Assembly: GCA_003565775.1 (NCBI GenBank)
Contig: PXAT01000036.1
Span: 1 to 41,247, forward strand
Direction of reading: 5' to 3'
Source: Ectothiorhodospiraceae bacterium
GTDB lineage: Bacteria; Pseudomonadota; Gammaproteobacteria; Nitrococcales; Aquisalimonadaceae
Length of the DNA stretch: 41,247 nucleotides
In this document: positions 10,875 to 20,563 of the stretch, in pieces
How positions within the stretch are numbered: position 1 is the first letter of the stretch
Layout: each line of letters starts with the position of its first letter
Translations under genes and position numbers: made by a program
Notes under the pieces: model-generated
The model's database searches: none
Seen by the model: the letters and a program-made list of their open reading frames with translations, nothing else
What the model was told of the DNA's origin: nothing

Positions 10875-11864
10875 TCACTTCGGCTCGATGGCGGCCAGAT
10901 GGCGGCCGACGGCGAGCCAGGAGCCGGCGAGGCCGAGGGCGATGCCGGCCAGCCCCAGCAGCAGAAAGCCCTGGAGGCCAGGGCCGACGAGGATCGGGCC
11001 GGTCTGGTACAGCCGCGCCAGCTCTGCCGCCGGTGCCGCCAGCGCGAGCCTGACGCCAGCCACGAGCACCGCCGCGGTCAGGCCGCCGAGGGCCCCGTAC
11101 CAGAGTCCTTCGTACAGGAAGGGCCGGCGAATGAAGCCATCGGTGGCACCGATCAGCTTGGCGATGACGATCTCCTCGCGCCGGTTCTGGATCGCCAGCC
11201 GGATCGTGTTACCGACCACCAGCACCACGGTCAGCCCCAGCAATCCGGCAATCAGCCAGACTGCCCGCCGCAGGAGCTCGCTGATGCGCTGCAGACGCTC
11301 GACCCAGGCCAGATCGAGACGCACGGTATCGACCTCGTCCAGCGCAGTCAGCTCATCACCCATCGCGCGCAATGCATCGGCATCCAGCGCCGATTCCGGC
11401 TGCAGCACGATCACTGCCGGCAACGGATTGTCGTCCAGCAGATCCAGCGCATCGTCCATGCCGGCGAGGTTGCGGAATTCGGCCAGCGCCTGATCCGGCG
11501 TGATCAACTCGGTCGACTGCACGTCGGCCCGGCCGCCAAGCTCGTCGGCCAGTGGCTGCAGACGCGCCTCGTCCAGATTCAGCTCGAGAAACACCGACAG
11601 CGAGGCGCCGCGGTCCCAGTCGGCACCGAGGCGTTCGACGTTCTGCAGCAACAGCAGAAACAGCGCGGGCAAGGCCAGCGAGATCGCGAGCACCCCGACC
11701 GTCATCAGGGCGGACAGCGGCGTCCTTGCCAGGCGCCCGAGCGAGCCCACCAGAGCCCGCCCATGCGCCACGAACCAGGCACCCAGGGCGACCTGCAGAC
11801 GTCGCAGCGGCGCGCCACCCGAGCGGCTCGCCGCCCCGCCGCCCTTGCGCCGTCCGCCATTCAT
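10875..11864 (-). CDS. ftsX: Cell division protein FtsX
   Basis: FtsX is the membrane half of the FtsEX complex, which activates septal peptidoglycan hydrolases. The 329-aa protein has a basic cytoplasmic N-terminus, TM1 (LMTVGVLAISLALPALFLLLL), a periplasmic loop of about 120 residues rich in acidic residues, and three further helices (AVWLIAGLLGLTVVLVVGN, GALGGLTAAVLVAGVRLALA, LQGFLLLGLAGIALGLAGSW). Between TM2 and TM3 lies the conserved IRLAIQNRREEIVIAKLIGATDGFIRRPFL stretch (split: IRLAIQNRREEIVI, AKLIGATDGFIRRPFL). The start overlaps the ftsE stop by 4 nt. Confidence 0.96.
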   Translation of the reverse strand: MNGGRRKGGGAASRSGGAPLRRLQVALGAWFVAHGRALVGSLGRLARTPLSALMTVGVLAISLALPALFLLLLQNVERLGADWDRGASLSVFLELNLDEARLQPLADELGGRADVQSTELITPDQALAEFRNLAGMDDALDLLDDNPLPAVIVLQPESALDADALRAMGDELTALDEVDTVRLDLAWVERLQRISELLRRAVWLIAGLLGLTVVLVVGNTIRLAIQNRREEIVIAKLIGATDGFIRRPFLYEGLWYGALGGLTAAVLVAGVRLALAAPAAELARLYQTGPILVGPGLQGFLLLGLAGIALGLAGSWLAVGRHLAAIEPK

Positions 11865-12538
11865 GCGGCGACTCCGGCGTGGTCGATGACCACGCGGCCG
11901 TCCTCGAGACCGATCCGGCGGAAACCGAGGCTGCCGACCAGTGCCAGGTCATGGCTCGCGATCAGCGTGGTCACGCCGACCCGGTTGAACTCGACGAACA
12001 GCTGCATGATCTCCGCCGACAGCGCCGGATCGAGATTACCGGTGGGTTCGTCGGCCAGCAGGATCGGCGGGCGGGTCACAACGGCGCGGGCAATGCCGAC
12101 ACGCTGCTGTTCCCCGCCCGACAGCGTTACCGGAAAATACTTCTCGCGCCCCAGCAGACCGACCTTGTCCAGCGCCGCACGTACCCGTCGCGAGACGTCG
12201 CGATGGTCGACCACGCCGTTGATGATCAGCGGCAGGGCCACATTGTCGAACACGGTGCGGTCGTGCAGCAGCAGGTGATCCTGGAAGATCATGCCGACAC
12301 GACGGCGCAGATAGGGAATGTGGCGGCGACGCAGGCGCGAGAGGTCGATATCGGCGACCCGGATGTGGCCGCGGCTCGGTCGCTCGAGTAATGCGATCAG
12401 CCGCAGCAGGGTGCTCTTGCCGGCACCGGAAGGTCCGGTGAGGAACGCCATCTCACCGCGGGCCAGCTCGAAATCGAGATCCCGCAGCGCCTCGAAGCCA
12501 CCGTCATACCGCTTGCCAACATGTTCGAATCGGATCAT
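11861..12538 (-). CDS. ftsE: Cell division ATP-binding protein FtsE
   Basis: FtsE is the ABC-type ATPase that drives FtsX at the division site. The 225-aa protein shows Walker A GPSGAGKST, the Q-loop MIFQDHLLLHDRTVFDNVALP, the signature LSGGEQQRVGIARA, Walker B ILLADEPTGNLD and the switch His in IASHDLAL. Its start overlaps the ftsY stop by 4 nt and its stop overlaps the ftsX start by 4 nt, so ftsY-ftsE-ftsX is a tightly coupled unit. Confidence 0.97.
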   Translation of the reverse strand: MIRFEHVGKRYDGGFEALRDLDFELARGEMAFLTGPSGAGKSTLLRLIALLERPSRGHIRVADIDLSRLRRRHIPYLRRRVGMIFQDHLLLHDRTVFDNVALPLIINGVVDHRDVSRRVRAALDKVGLLGREKYFPVTLSGGEQQRVGIARAVVTRPPILLADEPTGNLDPALSAEIMQLFVEFNRVGVTTLIASHDLALVGSLGFRRIGLEDGRVVIDHAGVAA

Positions 12539-13557
12539 GCCCGGGCCGCCTTGCCCTCCTCCCCGAGCACGTCGCCCAGCAGGGCGTCGACGAAATCCTC
12601 GGCGTTGAACGGCCGCAGATCGTCGACCCCTTCCCCGACACCGATGAAACGGATCGGCAGGCCGAGCTGTTCCGCCATGGCGAAGATCACCCCGCCCTTG
12701 GCGGTGCCGTCGAGCTTGGTCAGCACCAGACCGCTGACGCCGACCGCCTCATGGAAATGACGGGCCTGGGACAGGGCGTTCTGACCGGTGCCGGCGTCGA
12801 CCACCAGCAGCGTCTCGTGCGGTGCGCTTGCGTCGAGCTTGCCCAGCACGCGGCGGACCTTGCGCAATTCGTCCATCAGATTGCTCTGGGTATGCAGACG
12901 GCCGGCAGTATCCGCAATCAGCACATCCGCACCGCGCGCCTGACCGGCTTGCAGGGCATCGAAGATGACCGAGGCGGAATCGGCGCCGCTGTGCTGTGCG
13001 ATCACCGGAATCCCGGTGCGCTCGCCCCAGCGCTGCAACTGCTCCACCGCAGCGGCGCGAAAGGTGTCGCCGGCGGCCAGCAACACCTTGTGACCATCCT
13101 GCTTCCAGCGACTGGCCAGCTTGCCGATGGTGGTGGTCTTGCCGACGCCGTTGACGCCCACGGTGAGCACCACCCAGGGTCGGTGTTCGGTGGTCGCCGG
13201 TACCAGCGGCGCCTCGCAGGGCCGGAGAATATCCAGCATGTCCTCGCGCAGGGCGCGCATCAGACTGCTGATGTCCTGCAGTTCCTTGCGTTTCAGGCGT
13301 GCGGTCATGCCATCGATGATGCGACTGGTGGCCTCGACCCCGACGTCGGCCATCAGCAGCCGGGTCTCGAGCTCTTCCAGCAGATCCTCGTCGATGGTCT
13401 TGCGCCCGAGAAAGACCGTCGCCAGGCCTTCGGTCAGGCTGCCGCGGGTCTTGCCCAGCCGCTCGCGCAGGCGGCCGAAGAACCCCGGCCGCGCCGGCTG
13501 CTCGGGCGCTGCCTCGTCCGGCGCGTCCTGTTTTCCGCGTTTTCTGAAACCTAGCAT
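12535..13557 (-). CDS. ftsY: Signal recognition particle receptor FtsY
   Basis: FtsY docks ribosome-SRP complexes at the inner membrane and, with Ffh, hydrolyses GTP during co-translational insertion. The 340-aa form has a short acidic and basic N-terminal region, an N-domain (GSLTEGLATVFLGRKTIDEDLL) and the NG GTPase with GVNGVGKTTTIGKLA, the DTFRAAAVEQL motif, DTAGR, TKLDGTAKGG and GVGEGVDDLRPF. The A domain is short compared with E. coli. ATG 13557 (MLGFRKRG) is chosen; a GTG 15 nt upstream is in frame. The gene heads the ftsYEX unit and is divergent from the M16 peptidase genes. Confidence 0.96.
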   Translation of the reverse strand: MLGFRKRGKQDAPDEAAPEQPARPGFFGRLRERLGKTRGSLTEGLATVFLGRKTIDEDLLEELETRLLMADVGVEATSRIIDGMTARLKRKELQDISSLMRALREDMLDILRPCEAPLVPATTEHRPWVVLTVGVNGVGKTTTIGKLASRWKQDGHKVLLAAGDTFRAAAVEQLQRWGERTGIPVIAQHSGADSASVIFDALQAGQARGADVLIADTAGRLHTQSNLMDELRKVRRVLGKLDASAPHETLLVVDAGTGQNALSQARHFHEAVGVSGLVLTKLDGTAKGGVIFAMAEQLGLPIRFIGVGEGVDDLRPFNAEDFVDALLGDVLGEEGKAARA

Positions 13558-13683
13558 GGCTGTCACGGTCACTACGGTGGCTGGTGTGCGTATCCTACCA
13601 CCGAGAGATAGCCTGAAGTATGTCCTGCCTGCGTTGCAGCAGGTCAGCGTTTGCCGAGATCAATCCCGCGGGAGTCGACACGT

Positions 13684-15099
13684 ATGAAAGGCATGATGCA
13701 GCGGATCTGGCGGCCCCTGGGGCTGCTGCTGATCCTGGCGCCATTTACCGCCGGCGCCGCCGGTACGGTGCACGAATACACGCTGGACAACGAACTGCGG
13801 CTGCTGGTCAAACCCGACCCCCGCGCCCCCGTCGTGGTCACGCAACTCTGGTTCCCGGTGGGTTCCAGTCATGAACCTCCCGGTCTGACCGGCATCTCGC
13901 ATGCGCTGGAACACATGATGTTCAAGGGCACCAAGACCCGCGAGACCGGCACTTTTTCCCGCACCATTTCGCGCGAGGGCGGCCGCCTGAACGCCTTCAC
14001 CGGCAACGACTTCACCGGCTACCACGAGCAGCTCGGCGCCGACCGGCTGGAGGTCGCGCTGGAACTGGGCGCCGACCGGCTGGCCAACATCCAGTTCGAT
14101 CAGGACGAGTTCGAGCGGGAGATGGAGGTGGTCAACGAGGAGCGGCGCGAACGGGTGGATGACAACCCGCTGGGTGTCGCGCGCGAGCGTTTCAATGCCA
14201 TGGCCTGGAACACCAACCCTTACCGCCAGCCGATCATCGGCTGGCAACATGATCTGGATCAGATGACCCTGGACGACATCAGGCAGTGGTACGAGGACTG
14301 GTACGGCGTCAATAACGCGATCCTGGTTATCGCCGGTGACGTCGACCCGGACGAAGTCCACGAGCTGGTGAAAACCCACTTCGGTCCGCTCGAGCCGCGT
14401 CCTACGCCATCGCTCAAGGAGCAACCGGAAGTCCCCGGGCTGGGCGAAAAGCGCGCGACCCTCAAGATCACCAACGCCACCCCGTACCTGATGATGGGAT
14501 ACCACGTGCCGTCGCTGGCCACCGCCGATGAGCGCGAGGAATCCTATGCGCTGAGCCTGCTGGCCAGCATCCTCGATGGCGGCGCCAGTGCCCGCCTGCC
14601 GCAGCGGCTGGTTCGCGACCAGGAAGTCGCCAGCGGTGTCAGCGCCGGTTACCGCGGCCTCGCCCGCCTGGACACGCAGTTCTCGTTGAACGGCCGTCCG
14701 GCCCGGGACGGCAGCCTTGACGACCTGGAACAGGCCCTGCGCGAGGAAGTGCGGAAGATCATCGAAGACGGTGTCGATGATGACGAACTCGAACGGGCGC
14801 GAGTCCAGGCCCGTGCCGACTACGTCTACCGACTGGACTCCGTGTTCTATCAGGCGATGGAAATCGGCCTGCTCGAAACCGCCGGTCTGGGCTGGGAGGT
14901 CATGGACGAATTCCGTGACGCCATCGAGGACATCACCGCGGAGCAGATCCAGGAGGTGGCCGCCAGGTATCTGGTGGACGAACGCCTGACCGTGATGCAT
15001 GTGCTGCCGGACGACGACAACGGCGAGGCACGCATGCCGATGATGCCATCACCGGGCGCCGGAGACGGCCCCGCCCCTGCCGATCAATCCGGATACTGA
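13684..15099 (+). CDS. M16-family zinc peptidase (catalytic member)
   Basis: The 471-aa protein begins with a signal peptide (cut near TAGAAG), so it is probably periplasmic. The first M16 domain carries the inverted zinc motif HALEHMMFKGT (HxxEH) near residue 70, and the third ligand and helper acids in FEREMEVVNEERRERVDDNP about 75 residues later. The second domain contains the conserved Tyr/Arg region (RLPQRLVRDQEVASGVSAGY). The chosen ATG follows GGGAG. The next gene encodes a partner without the zinc motif. Paired active and inactive M16 subunits beside ftsY and rsmD are widespread in gammaproteobacteria. The substrate is unknown. Confidence 0.92.
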   Translation: MKGMMQRIWRPLGLLLILAPFTAGAAGTVHEYTLDNELRLLVKPDPRAPVVVTQLWFPVGSSHEPPGLTGISHALEHMMFKGTKTRETGTFSRTISREGGRLNAFTGNDFTGYHEQLGADRLEVALELGADRLANIQFDQDEFEREMEVVNEERRERVDDNPLGVARERFNAMAWNTNPYRQPIIGWQHDLDQMTLDDIRQWYEDWYGVNNAILVIAGDVDPDEVHELVKTHFGPLEPRPTPSLKEQPEVPGLGEKRATLKITNATPYLMMGYHVPSLATADEREESYALSLLASILDGGASARLPQRLVRDQEVASGVSAGYRGLARLDTQFSLNGRPARDGSLDDLEQALREEVRKIIEDGVDDDELERARVQARADYVYRLDSVFYQAMEIGLLETAGLGWEVMDEFRDAIEDITAEQIQEVAARYLVDERLTVMHVLPDDDNGEARMPMMPSPGAGDGPAPADQSGY

Positions 15100-15106
15100 G
15101 GCGCAC

Positions 15107-16459
15107 ATGACCATGGCACCTGATACAAACCGCGCAACCCACTGGTTCGGTCTGGCTTTGCTGCTGATCGCCACCCTGCTGCTGAGCGGTCGCCTGATCG
15201 CCGGCGGTCCGGAGATCCAGCACTGGACCACCGACGAAGGCCTGAACGTGTACTACGTACAGACCGACACCCTGCCGCTGGTGGACATGAGCCTGATGTT
15301 TGATGCCGGCAGCGCCCGCGACGGCGACCGACCGGGCCTGTCATCACTGACCAGCAATCTGCTGAGCGAAGGCGCCGACGGCCTCGACGCCGGCGAAGTG
15401 GCCCGGCTGTTCGAGGATCGAGGTGCACGCTTTTCCAGCAGCAGCGGTCGCGACTATGCCTCGGTGGAACTGCGCAGCCTGAGCGATGGCGACACCCTCG
15501 CAGCCTCGGTCGAGGCCCTGGTGCGGGTGGTATCGAAACCCGATTTCGACGCCGACGTCCTCGACCGGCAGCGCCGGCGCATGCTGGTGTCGCTGGAAAA
15601 TGCCGAACGCAACCCCGGTGCGGTCGCGAACCGGGCGTTCTGGGAGGCCGCCTACGGTGACCATCCTTACGCCAGCGAACCAGCCGGCACCGAGGACAGC
15701 CTGACCGCCATCGAGCGTTCCCATGTGGCCGACTTCCATGCGCGCTATTACGTGCGGGAAAATGCCACGCTGGCGCTGGTCGGTGATCTGGATCGAGACA
15801 AGGCGGAGGCTCTGGCGGCCAGCATCTCCGCCTCCCTGCCGGCCGGCGACAAGCCGGAGGCGATCCCGGAACCATCGCTGCCGGACGAGCCGAAGACCGT
15901 GCGCATCCCGTTCCAGACCTCGCAGACCCATATCATTATCGGTCAGCCGAGCTATGCCCGCGGCGACGAGGCGCATTTCCCGCTGTACGTGGGTAACCAC
16001 ATCCTTGGTGGCAGCGGACTCGTCTCCCGTCTGGCGCTGGAAATGCGCGAGGAGCGCGGCCTGTCCTACGGCGTGTCCAGCCGTTTTCTGCCGATGCAGA
16101 CCAAGGGGCCGTTCCGCATGACCACCCGGGTCCGCACCGACCGCACCGACGAGGCTCTGGAGGTGCTGCGTGACGCATTGACGGCGATGCGCGAGGACGG
16201 CCCGGATGACGAGGAACTGGACGATGCCCTGCGCAACATCACCGGCAGTTTCCCGCTCAATCTGGACAGCAATGCCAAGATCGCGGGTTACGTGGCCAGC
16301 ATCGGCTTCCACGGCATGCCGCTGGACTATCTCGACACCTTCAATGACCAGGTGAAAGCCGTGGACCGCGACAGCATCGTGCGTCACTTCCGCGAGCGCG
16401 TGGACCCGGATCGCCTGATCACGGTCATCGTCGGGCCGGAGGCGGATGACGAGGACTGA
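15107..16459 (+). CDS. M16-family peptidase-like protein (non-catalytic partner)
   Basis: The 450-aa protein has one N-terminal hydrophobic segment (WFGLALLLIATLLLSGRLIAG), which may be a signal peptide or anchor. Two M16-like domains follow. Where the catalytic partner has HxxEH, this one reads PGLSSLTSNLLSEGADGL, so the zinc site is lost. The second domain keeps the substrate-cradle motif LGGSGLVSRLALEMREERGLSYGV. It lies 7 nt after the catalytic member, consistent with a heterodimer like mitochondrial processing peptidase. It could be called pqqL-like, but no PQQ synthesis genes are nearby. Confidence 0.9.
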   Translation: MTMAPDTNRATHWFGLALLLIATLLLSGRLIAGGPEIQHWTTDEGLNVYYVQTDTLPLVDMSLMFDAGSARDGDRPGLSSLTSNLLSEGADGLDAGEVARLFEDRGARFSSSSGRDYASVELRSLSDGDTLAASVEALVRVVSKPDFDADVLDRQRRRMLVSLENAERNPGAVANRAFWEAAYGDHPYASEPAGTEDSLTAIERSHVADFHARYYVRENATLALVGDLDRDKAEALAASISASLPAGDKPEAIPEPSLPDEPKTVRIPFQTSQTHIIIGQPSYARGDEAHFPLYVGNHILGGSGLVSRLALEMREERGLSYGVSSRFLPMQTKGPFRMTTRVRTDRTDEALEVLRDALTAMREDGPDDEELDDALRNITGSFPLNLDSNAKIAGYVASIGFHGMPLDYLDTFNDQVKAVDRDSIVRHFRERVDPDRLITVIVGPEADDED

Positions 16460-16507
16460 CACGCCGCCGCTGCCGCAGTAGAGTCGCTGCGACAGCGGGA
16501 GAGGCAC

Positions 16508-17083
16508 ATGGCGGGCGGCAAACGGCAACTGCGACTGATCGGGGGCACTTGGGGCGGGCGCAAGCTCGGCTTTCCGGCCCTGCCGGATCTGCGCCCGACA
16601 GGTGATCGCACGCGGGAAACGCTGTTCAACTGGCTGCAACCGGTGCTGCCAGGCAGCCGTTGTCTGGACCTGTTCGCCGGCAGCGGCGCCCTTGGGCTGG
16701 AGGCCGCCTCGCGCGGCGCGTCACAAGTGGTGCTGCTGGAACAGGCCGCCCCTGCCCTGCGTCATCTGCGGGATGCCGTCGCACTGCTGCAGGCGGATCA
16801 GGTACAGGTGGTCGCCGGCGATGCGCTGCGCTTTCTGGGCGGTCCGGCCACCCCGTTCGATATCGTGTTCCTCGACCCGCCATTTACCGGTGATCTGCTG
16901 GCGACGGCGGCCGCGCGGCTTGAGCAGAGCGGCTGGCTGGCCCCGGGAGCCCGAATTTACGTGGAGCAGGCGCGCAGCGAACCGGCAGCGGTATTACCGG
17001 AGAACTGGGACCTGTCGCGCGACAAACAGGCCGGCCAGGTCCGTTATGCGCTTTACCAGCGAGCGGCCGGGGCTTCTTCTTGA
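16508..17083 (+). CDS. rsmD: 16S rRNA (guanine966-N2)-methyltransferase
   Basis: RsmD methylates G966 of 16S rRNA in the assembled small subunit, using S-adenosylmethionine. The 191-aa frame has the family start RLIGGTWGGRKLGFP, the RPTGDRTRETLFNWL block, the SAM-binding CLDLFAGSGALGLEAASRGA and the catalytic DPPF motif in VFLDPPFTGDLL. A GAGAGG ribosome site precedes the ATG. It follows the M16 pair and is separated from coaD by a repeat-filled gap of 372 bp; rsmD-coaD is a common pairing. Confidence 0.96.
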   Translation: MAGGKRQLRLIGGTWGGRKLGFPALPDLRPTGDRTRETLFNWLQPVLPGSRCLDLFAGSGALGLEAASRGASQVVLLEQAAPALRHLRDAVALLQADQVQVVAGDALRFLGGPATPFDIVFLDPPFTGDLLATAAARLEQSGWLAPGARIYVEQARSEPAAVLPENWDLSRDKQAGQVRYALYQRAAGASS

Positions 17084-17140
17084 GTGAAGCGTGACTGGGT
17101 GCGTCGTCGTGCCGGCACGGGCGAGTGCAAAGCAAAGAAT

Positions 17141-17233
17141 CCACCACGAAGATCGCGAAGGACACGAAGAGGGGCCAAAACAGGCTGCAGGAAAGGCCTT
17201 TTACTTCGCGCTCTTCGTGACCTTCGTGGTTAG
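17141..17233. repeat. CACGAAG inverted repeat pair
   Basis: The left arm (17141-17171) contains ACCACGAAGATCGCGAAGG followed by ACACGAAGAG. The right arm (17205-17233) is its inverse, CTTCGCGCTCTTCGTG then ACCTTCGTGGTTAG. Each arm is itself a short tandem of CACGAAG-type units. Similar repeats are scattered in many bacterial genomes. The transcript could fold into a long stem with a loop of about 33 nt after rsmD. Confidence 0.65.
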
Positions 17234-17293
17234 TCGATTATTTATTTAGGCCGGCATTCGCCGGCTCGGCATCGAAGCCCGCTGGTTGGTTGT

Positions 17294-17386
17294 GGCCGGA
17301 TTTCTCCGACTGCAGCGCTGAGCGAAGCGCCTTGCCTCGGGAAAATGCGGGCGCCACAGCAGGCGTACAAATGTTTCAGCGCTTCC
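17294..17386 (-). repeat. Degenerate TIR element (copy E)
   Basis: The run CGCCTTGCCTCGG then GAAAATGCGG matches the core of copies A and B. It is followed by a worn arm CAGGCGTACAAATG and the terminus TTTCAGCGCTTCC. The left side is unrecognisable. It is an old relic upstream of coaD. Confidence 0.5.
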
Positions 17387-17419
17387 TGGTTTTGCAAAGC
17401 ATCGCCGATGCTGGTGTGA

Positions 17420-17950
<531 letters not shown>

Positions 17951-17954
17951 TCGC

Positions 17955-19634
17955 ATGACCACACCCCGACTGATCCTGCTTCTCGTTATTCTGCTGCTGC
18001 CGGTGTCCGGCCAGACCGGCCAGACCCCGCCGGGCGCGGCGGTGGCCACGGCCCATCCGATGGCGACCGAGGCGGCGCGCGAAATCCTCGACCGCGGCGG
18101 CAATGCCTTTGACGCCGCGGTCGCGGCCACGGCGTCCCTGGCGGTGGTGGAGCCCTACAGCTCGGGCATCGGCGGCGGCGGCTTCTGGCTGCTGCATCGT
18201 GCCGAAGACGGTTTCGAGGTCATGGTGGACGGCCGCGAAACCGCGCCCGGCGAGGCACATTCCGAGATGTATCTGGATGACGACGGCGAACCGATTGCCG
18301 GCGCCTCGCTGAACGGCCCGCTGGCTGCCGGCATTCCCGGCACGCCGGCGGCGCTGGTGCATATCACCGAACGCTACGGCCGCCTTAGCCTGGCGGAGAA
18401 CCTGGCACCGGCGATTCGTCAGGCACGCAACGGGTTCCCGGTCGATCGGCAGTATCTGCGCATGATCGGCTTCCGCAAGAGCGTCCTGAACGAGTGGCCG
18501 GATGCGGCAGCGGTGTTTCTGCTGGACGGCGACGCGCCGCGCGAGGGGCATCTGATCCGGCAGCCCGATCTGGCGCGCACACTGGAACGTGTCGCCGAGC
18601 AGGGCCACGACGGCTTCTACCGGGGCCCACTGGCAGAACAGCTGGTAAAGGCCACACGCGATGCCGGCGGTATCTGGTCGCTGGATGATCTGGCCGACTA
18701 TTCCATCGTCGAGCGCGAACCCACGGTGATCCACTACCGTGACCTGCGGATTGCCGCCGCCGGGCTGCCGTCCGCAGGTGGCATTGCGCTCGGCACCATG
18801 CTCGGCCTGCTGCAGGACTATTCGCTGGATCAACTGGAGCCTGCCACTCGGGTGCATCTGATCGCCGAAACCATGCGCCGGGCCTACCGCGACCGCAGCC
18901 TCTTCCTGGGCGACCCGGATTTCGCCGGCGACCCCACGGAGAAGCTGCTGGGCGTGGAGCATCTGGCCCTGCTGGGCAGTGATCTGACGCTGGATCGGGC
19001 AACGGATTCCGGCGATCTGCCGGCGCCGGACGATGGCGGCGAGGACACCACCCATTTCTCGATCATCGATGTCGAGGGCAATCGGGTTTCGGCCACCCTG
19101 TCGATCAATTATCCGTTCGGCTCCGGCTTTCTGGCGACCGGCACCGGCGTGCTGCTGAACAACGAAATGGATGACTTCGCGATCCGCCCCGGGGAGCCCA
19201 ACGTCTACGGCCTGATCGGTGGCAGCAACAATCTGGTGGAACCGGGCAAGCGACCGCTGTCGAGCATGACGCCGGCCTTCGTCGAAAGCGGGGACCGGGT
19301 GGGCATCCTCGGCAGTCCGGGCGGCAGCCGCATCATCACTCAGGTGCTGCTCGGCATCCTGGCCTTCGCCGAGGACACGCCACCGGCGGAATGGGTCGCC
19401 CGACCCCGCTTCCATCACCAGTACCTGCCGGACCGCATTCAGTACGAACCGGGCACCTTCGACAGCGAGACAAAAGCGGAGCTGGAGAGCCTGGGCCATG
19501 CTCTTGAACCCATGACTCGTCAATACGGCGACATGCAGGCGATACTCTGGCATCGCGCCGACGGTATCCTGCGGGCGGCCAGCGATCCGCGTGGCATCGG
19601 CAGCGCCGTGGTGATCGACCGCGAACGGCCATGA
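17955..19634 (+). CDS. ggt: Gamma-glutamyltransferase
   Basis: GGT removes the gamma-glutamyl group of glutathione and related peptides, usually in the periplasm. The 559-aa proenzyme starts with a signal peptide (MTTPRLILLLVILLLPVSG). The large-subunit region shows AHPMATEAAREILDRGGNAFDAAVA and GIGGGGFWLL (split around residues 20-80). The small-subunit nucleophile is the Thr of EDTTHFSIID, where self-cleavage would occur. Downstream are NNEMDDFAI, KRPLSSMTPAF and LGSPGGSRIITQ, all typical substrate-site motifs. ATG 17955 is preferred over an in-frame GTG at 17931, which would overlap coaD and bury the signal peptide. Confidence 0.96.
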   Translation: MTTPRLILLLVILLLPVSGQTGQTPPGAAVATAHPMATEAAREILDRGGNAFDAAVAATASLAVVEPYSSGIGGGGFWLLHRAEDGFEVMVDGRETAPGEAHSEMYLDDDGEPIAGASLNGPLAAGIPGTPAALVHITERYGRLSLAENLAPAIRQARNGFPVDRQYLRMIGFRKSVLNEWPDAAAVFLLDGDAPREGHLIRQPDLARTLERVAEQGHDGFYRGPLAEQLVKATRDAGGIWSLDDLADYSIVEREPTVIHYRDLRIAAAGLPSAGGIALGTMLGLLQDYSLDQLEPATRVHLIAETMRRAYRDRSLFLGDPDFAGDPTEKLLGVEHLALLGSDLTLDRATDSGDLPAPDDGGEDTTHFSIIDVEGNRVSATLSINYPFGSGFLATGTGVLLNNEMDDFAIRPGEPNVYGLIGGSNNLVEPGKRPLSSMTPAFVESGDRVGILGSPGGSRIITQVLLGILAFAEDTPPAEWVARPRFHHQYLPDRIQYEPGTFDSETKAELESLGHALEPMTRQYGDMQAILWHRADGILRAASDPRGIGSAVVIDRERP

Positions 19635-19722
19635 CTCGGCGGTGTCGAAGGGGCAGCAAACAGAACCCGGTACAGGTGCCATCTGGCAACATCCGGGACA
19701 AAGCGGGTAAGGGGACTGGACG

Positions 19723-20379
19723 ATGAACAAGACGATCCGTGGAATAACGATGGCCTGGCTGGGCGCTGCACTGCTTTTCATCAGCAGCGGCGTGCAGGCC
19801 AAGGAAGAACCGCGCGAACTTATCGAGCGGCTGTTCGACGAGGCCGTGGACGCCCTGATGGACAACCGGGATGCCATCGCCGATGACCGGCGGGTCGCGT
19901 TCGATCTGATCGACGAAATCCTGTCGCCGCATGTCGAGTATGAACTGATGGCACGCCTGATTCTGGGTCGGCACGCCCGTGGCGCCTCCGAAGAGAGCAT
20001 TCAACGCTTCGCCGAGGCCTTCCGCGAGAATGCCATCCGGACCTATTCCCGCACCCTGTCCGACCATGTCGACGAAGTGGTACGCGCCGTTGACGGCAAT
20101 GGCCAGGTCATGGAAATCGTACGGGTCACCGATCCGGATTCGCGTAATCGGCTGCAGGTGCAAACCCGTTTTCTGATCGATGATCCGGCCGTGCCGGTCG
20201 TCTACGAAATGATCCTCGACGAAGACGATGATGCCTGGCGGATCTACAACATCAGTCTGGAAAACTTCAATTTCGTCATCAATTACCGGAACGAGTACGG
20301 CTCGGTAGCCGACCGGCATGGTCTGGATGGTCTGATCGAGCGACTGGAAGACCGCAACAAGCGAGCCTGGTCGAATTAA
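19723..20379 (+). CDS. MlaC/Ttg2D-family periplasmic protein, stand-alone
   Basis: The 218-aa protein has a signal peptide cut after VQA (about residue 26). The body matches the MlaC/Ttg2D layout: an N-terminal helix ending in MDNRD, the DEILSPHVEYELMARLILGRH block, FAEAFRENAIRTYSRTL and the C-terminal strand set with WRIYNISLENFNFVINYRNEY. MlaC ferries phospholipid between the outer membrane and the inner-membrane MlaFEDB complex. None of the usual mlaFEDB genes is here, so its partner is encoded elsewhere or its task differs. A ribosome site AAGGGG precedes the ATG. Confidence 0.88.
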   Translation: MNKTIRGITMAWLGAALLFISSGVQAKEEPRELIERLFDEAVDALMDNRDAIADDRRVAFDLIDEILSPHVEYELMARLILGRHARGASEESIQRFAEAFRENAIRTYSRTLSDHVDEVVRAVDGNGQVMEIVRVTDPDSRNRLQVQTRFLIDDPAVPVVYEMILDEDDDAWRIYNISLENFNFVINYRNEYGSVADRHGLDGLIERLEDRNKRAWSN

Positions 20380-20458
20380 TCCATGCCGCGTCTGCGCCTC
20401 GGGACCGGCTTCGGTCAACGGGCCATGCGTGGCACAGGAAAACTGCTTCGAGGCGTAG

Positions 20459-20491
20459 AAAAAAGACCCTCCGGGCCTTCGCCCGGAGGTC
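20459..20491 (-). terminator. Rho-independent terminator for the SDR gene
   Basis: Read on the minus strand, GACCTCCGGGC, the loop GAAG and GCCCGGAGGGTC form an 11-bp stem with one bulged base, followed by six T. It lies about 260 bp beyond the SDR stop, with a repeat relic in between. It may also slow plus-strand transcripts from the MlaC-like gene. Confidence 0.8.
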
Positions 20492-20563
20492 AAGGTTACG
20501 CGCCAGGGTGGGCGGACGCGTCCGGTGGGCGGGCCGGCTGGCCGAACCCGCTTATCGGCTTAG

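Noticed and set aside
13660-15000. A 446-codon open frame opposite the first M16 peptidase gene
   Set aside because: The plus-strand frame has HxxEH and all family motifs. The antisense product has biased composition and no recognisable fold.
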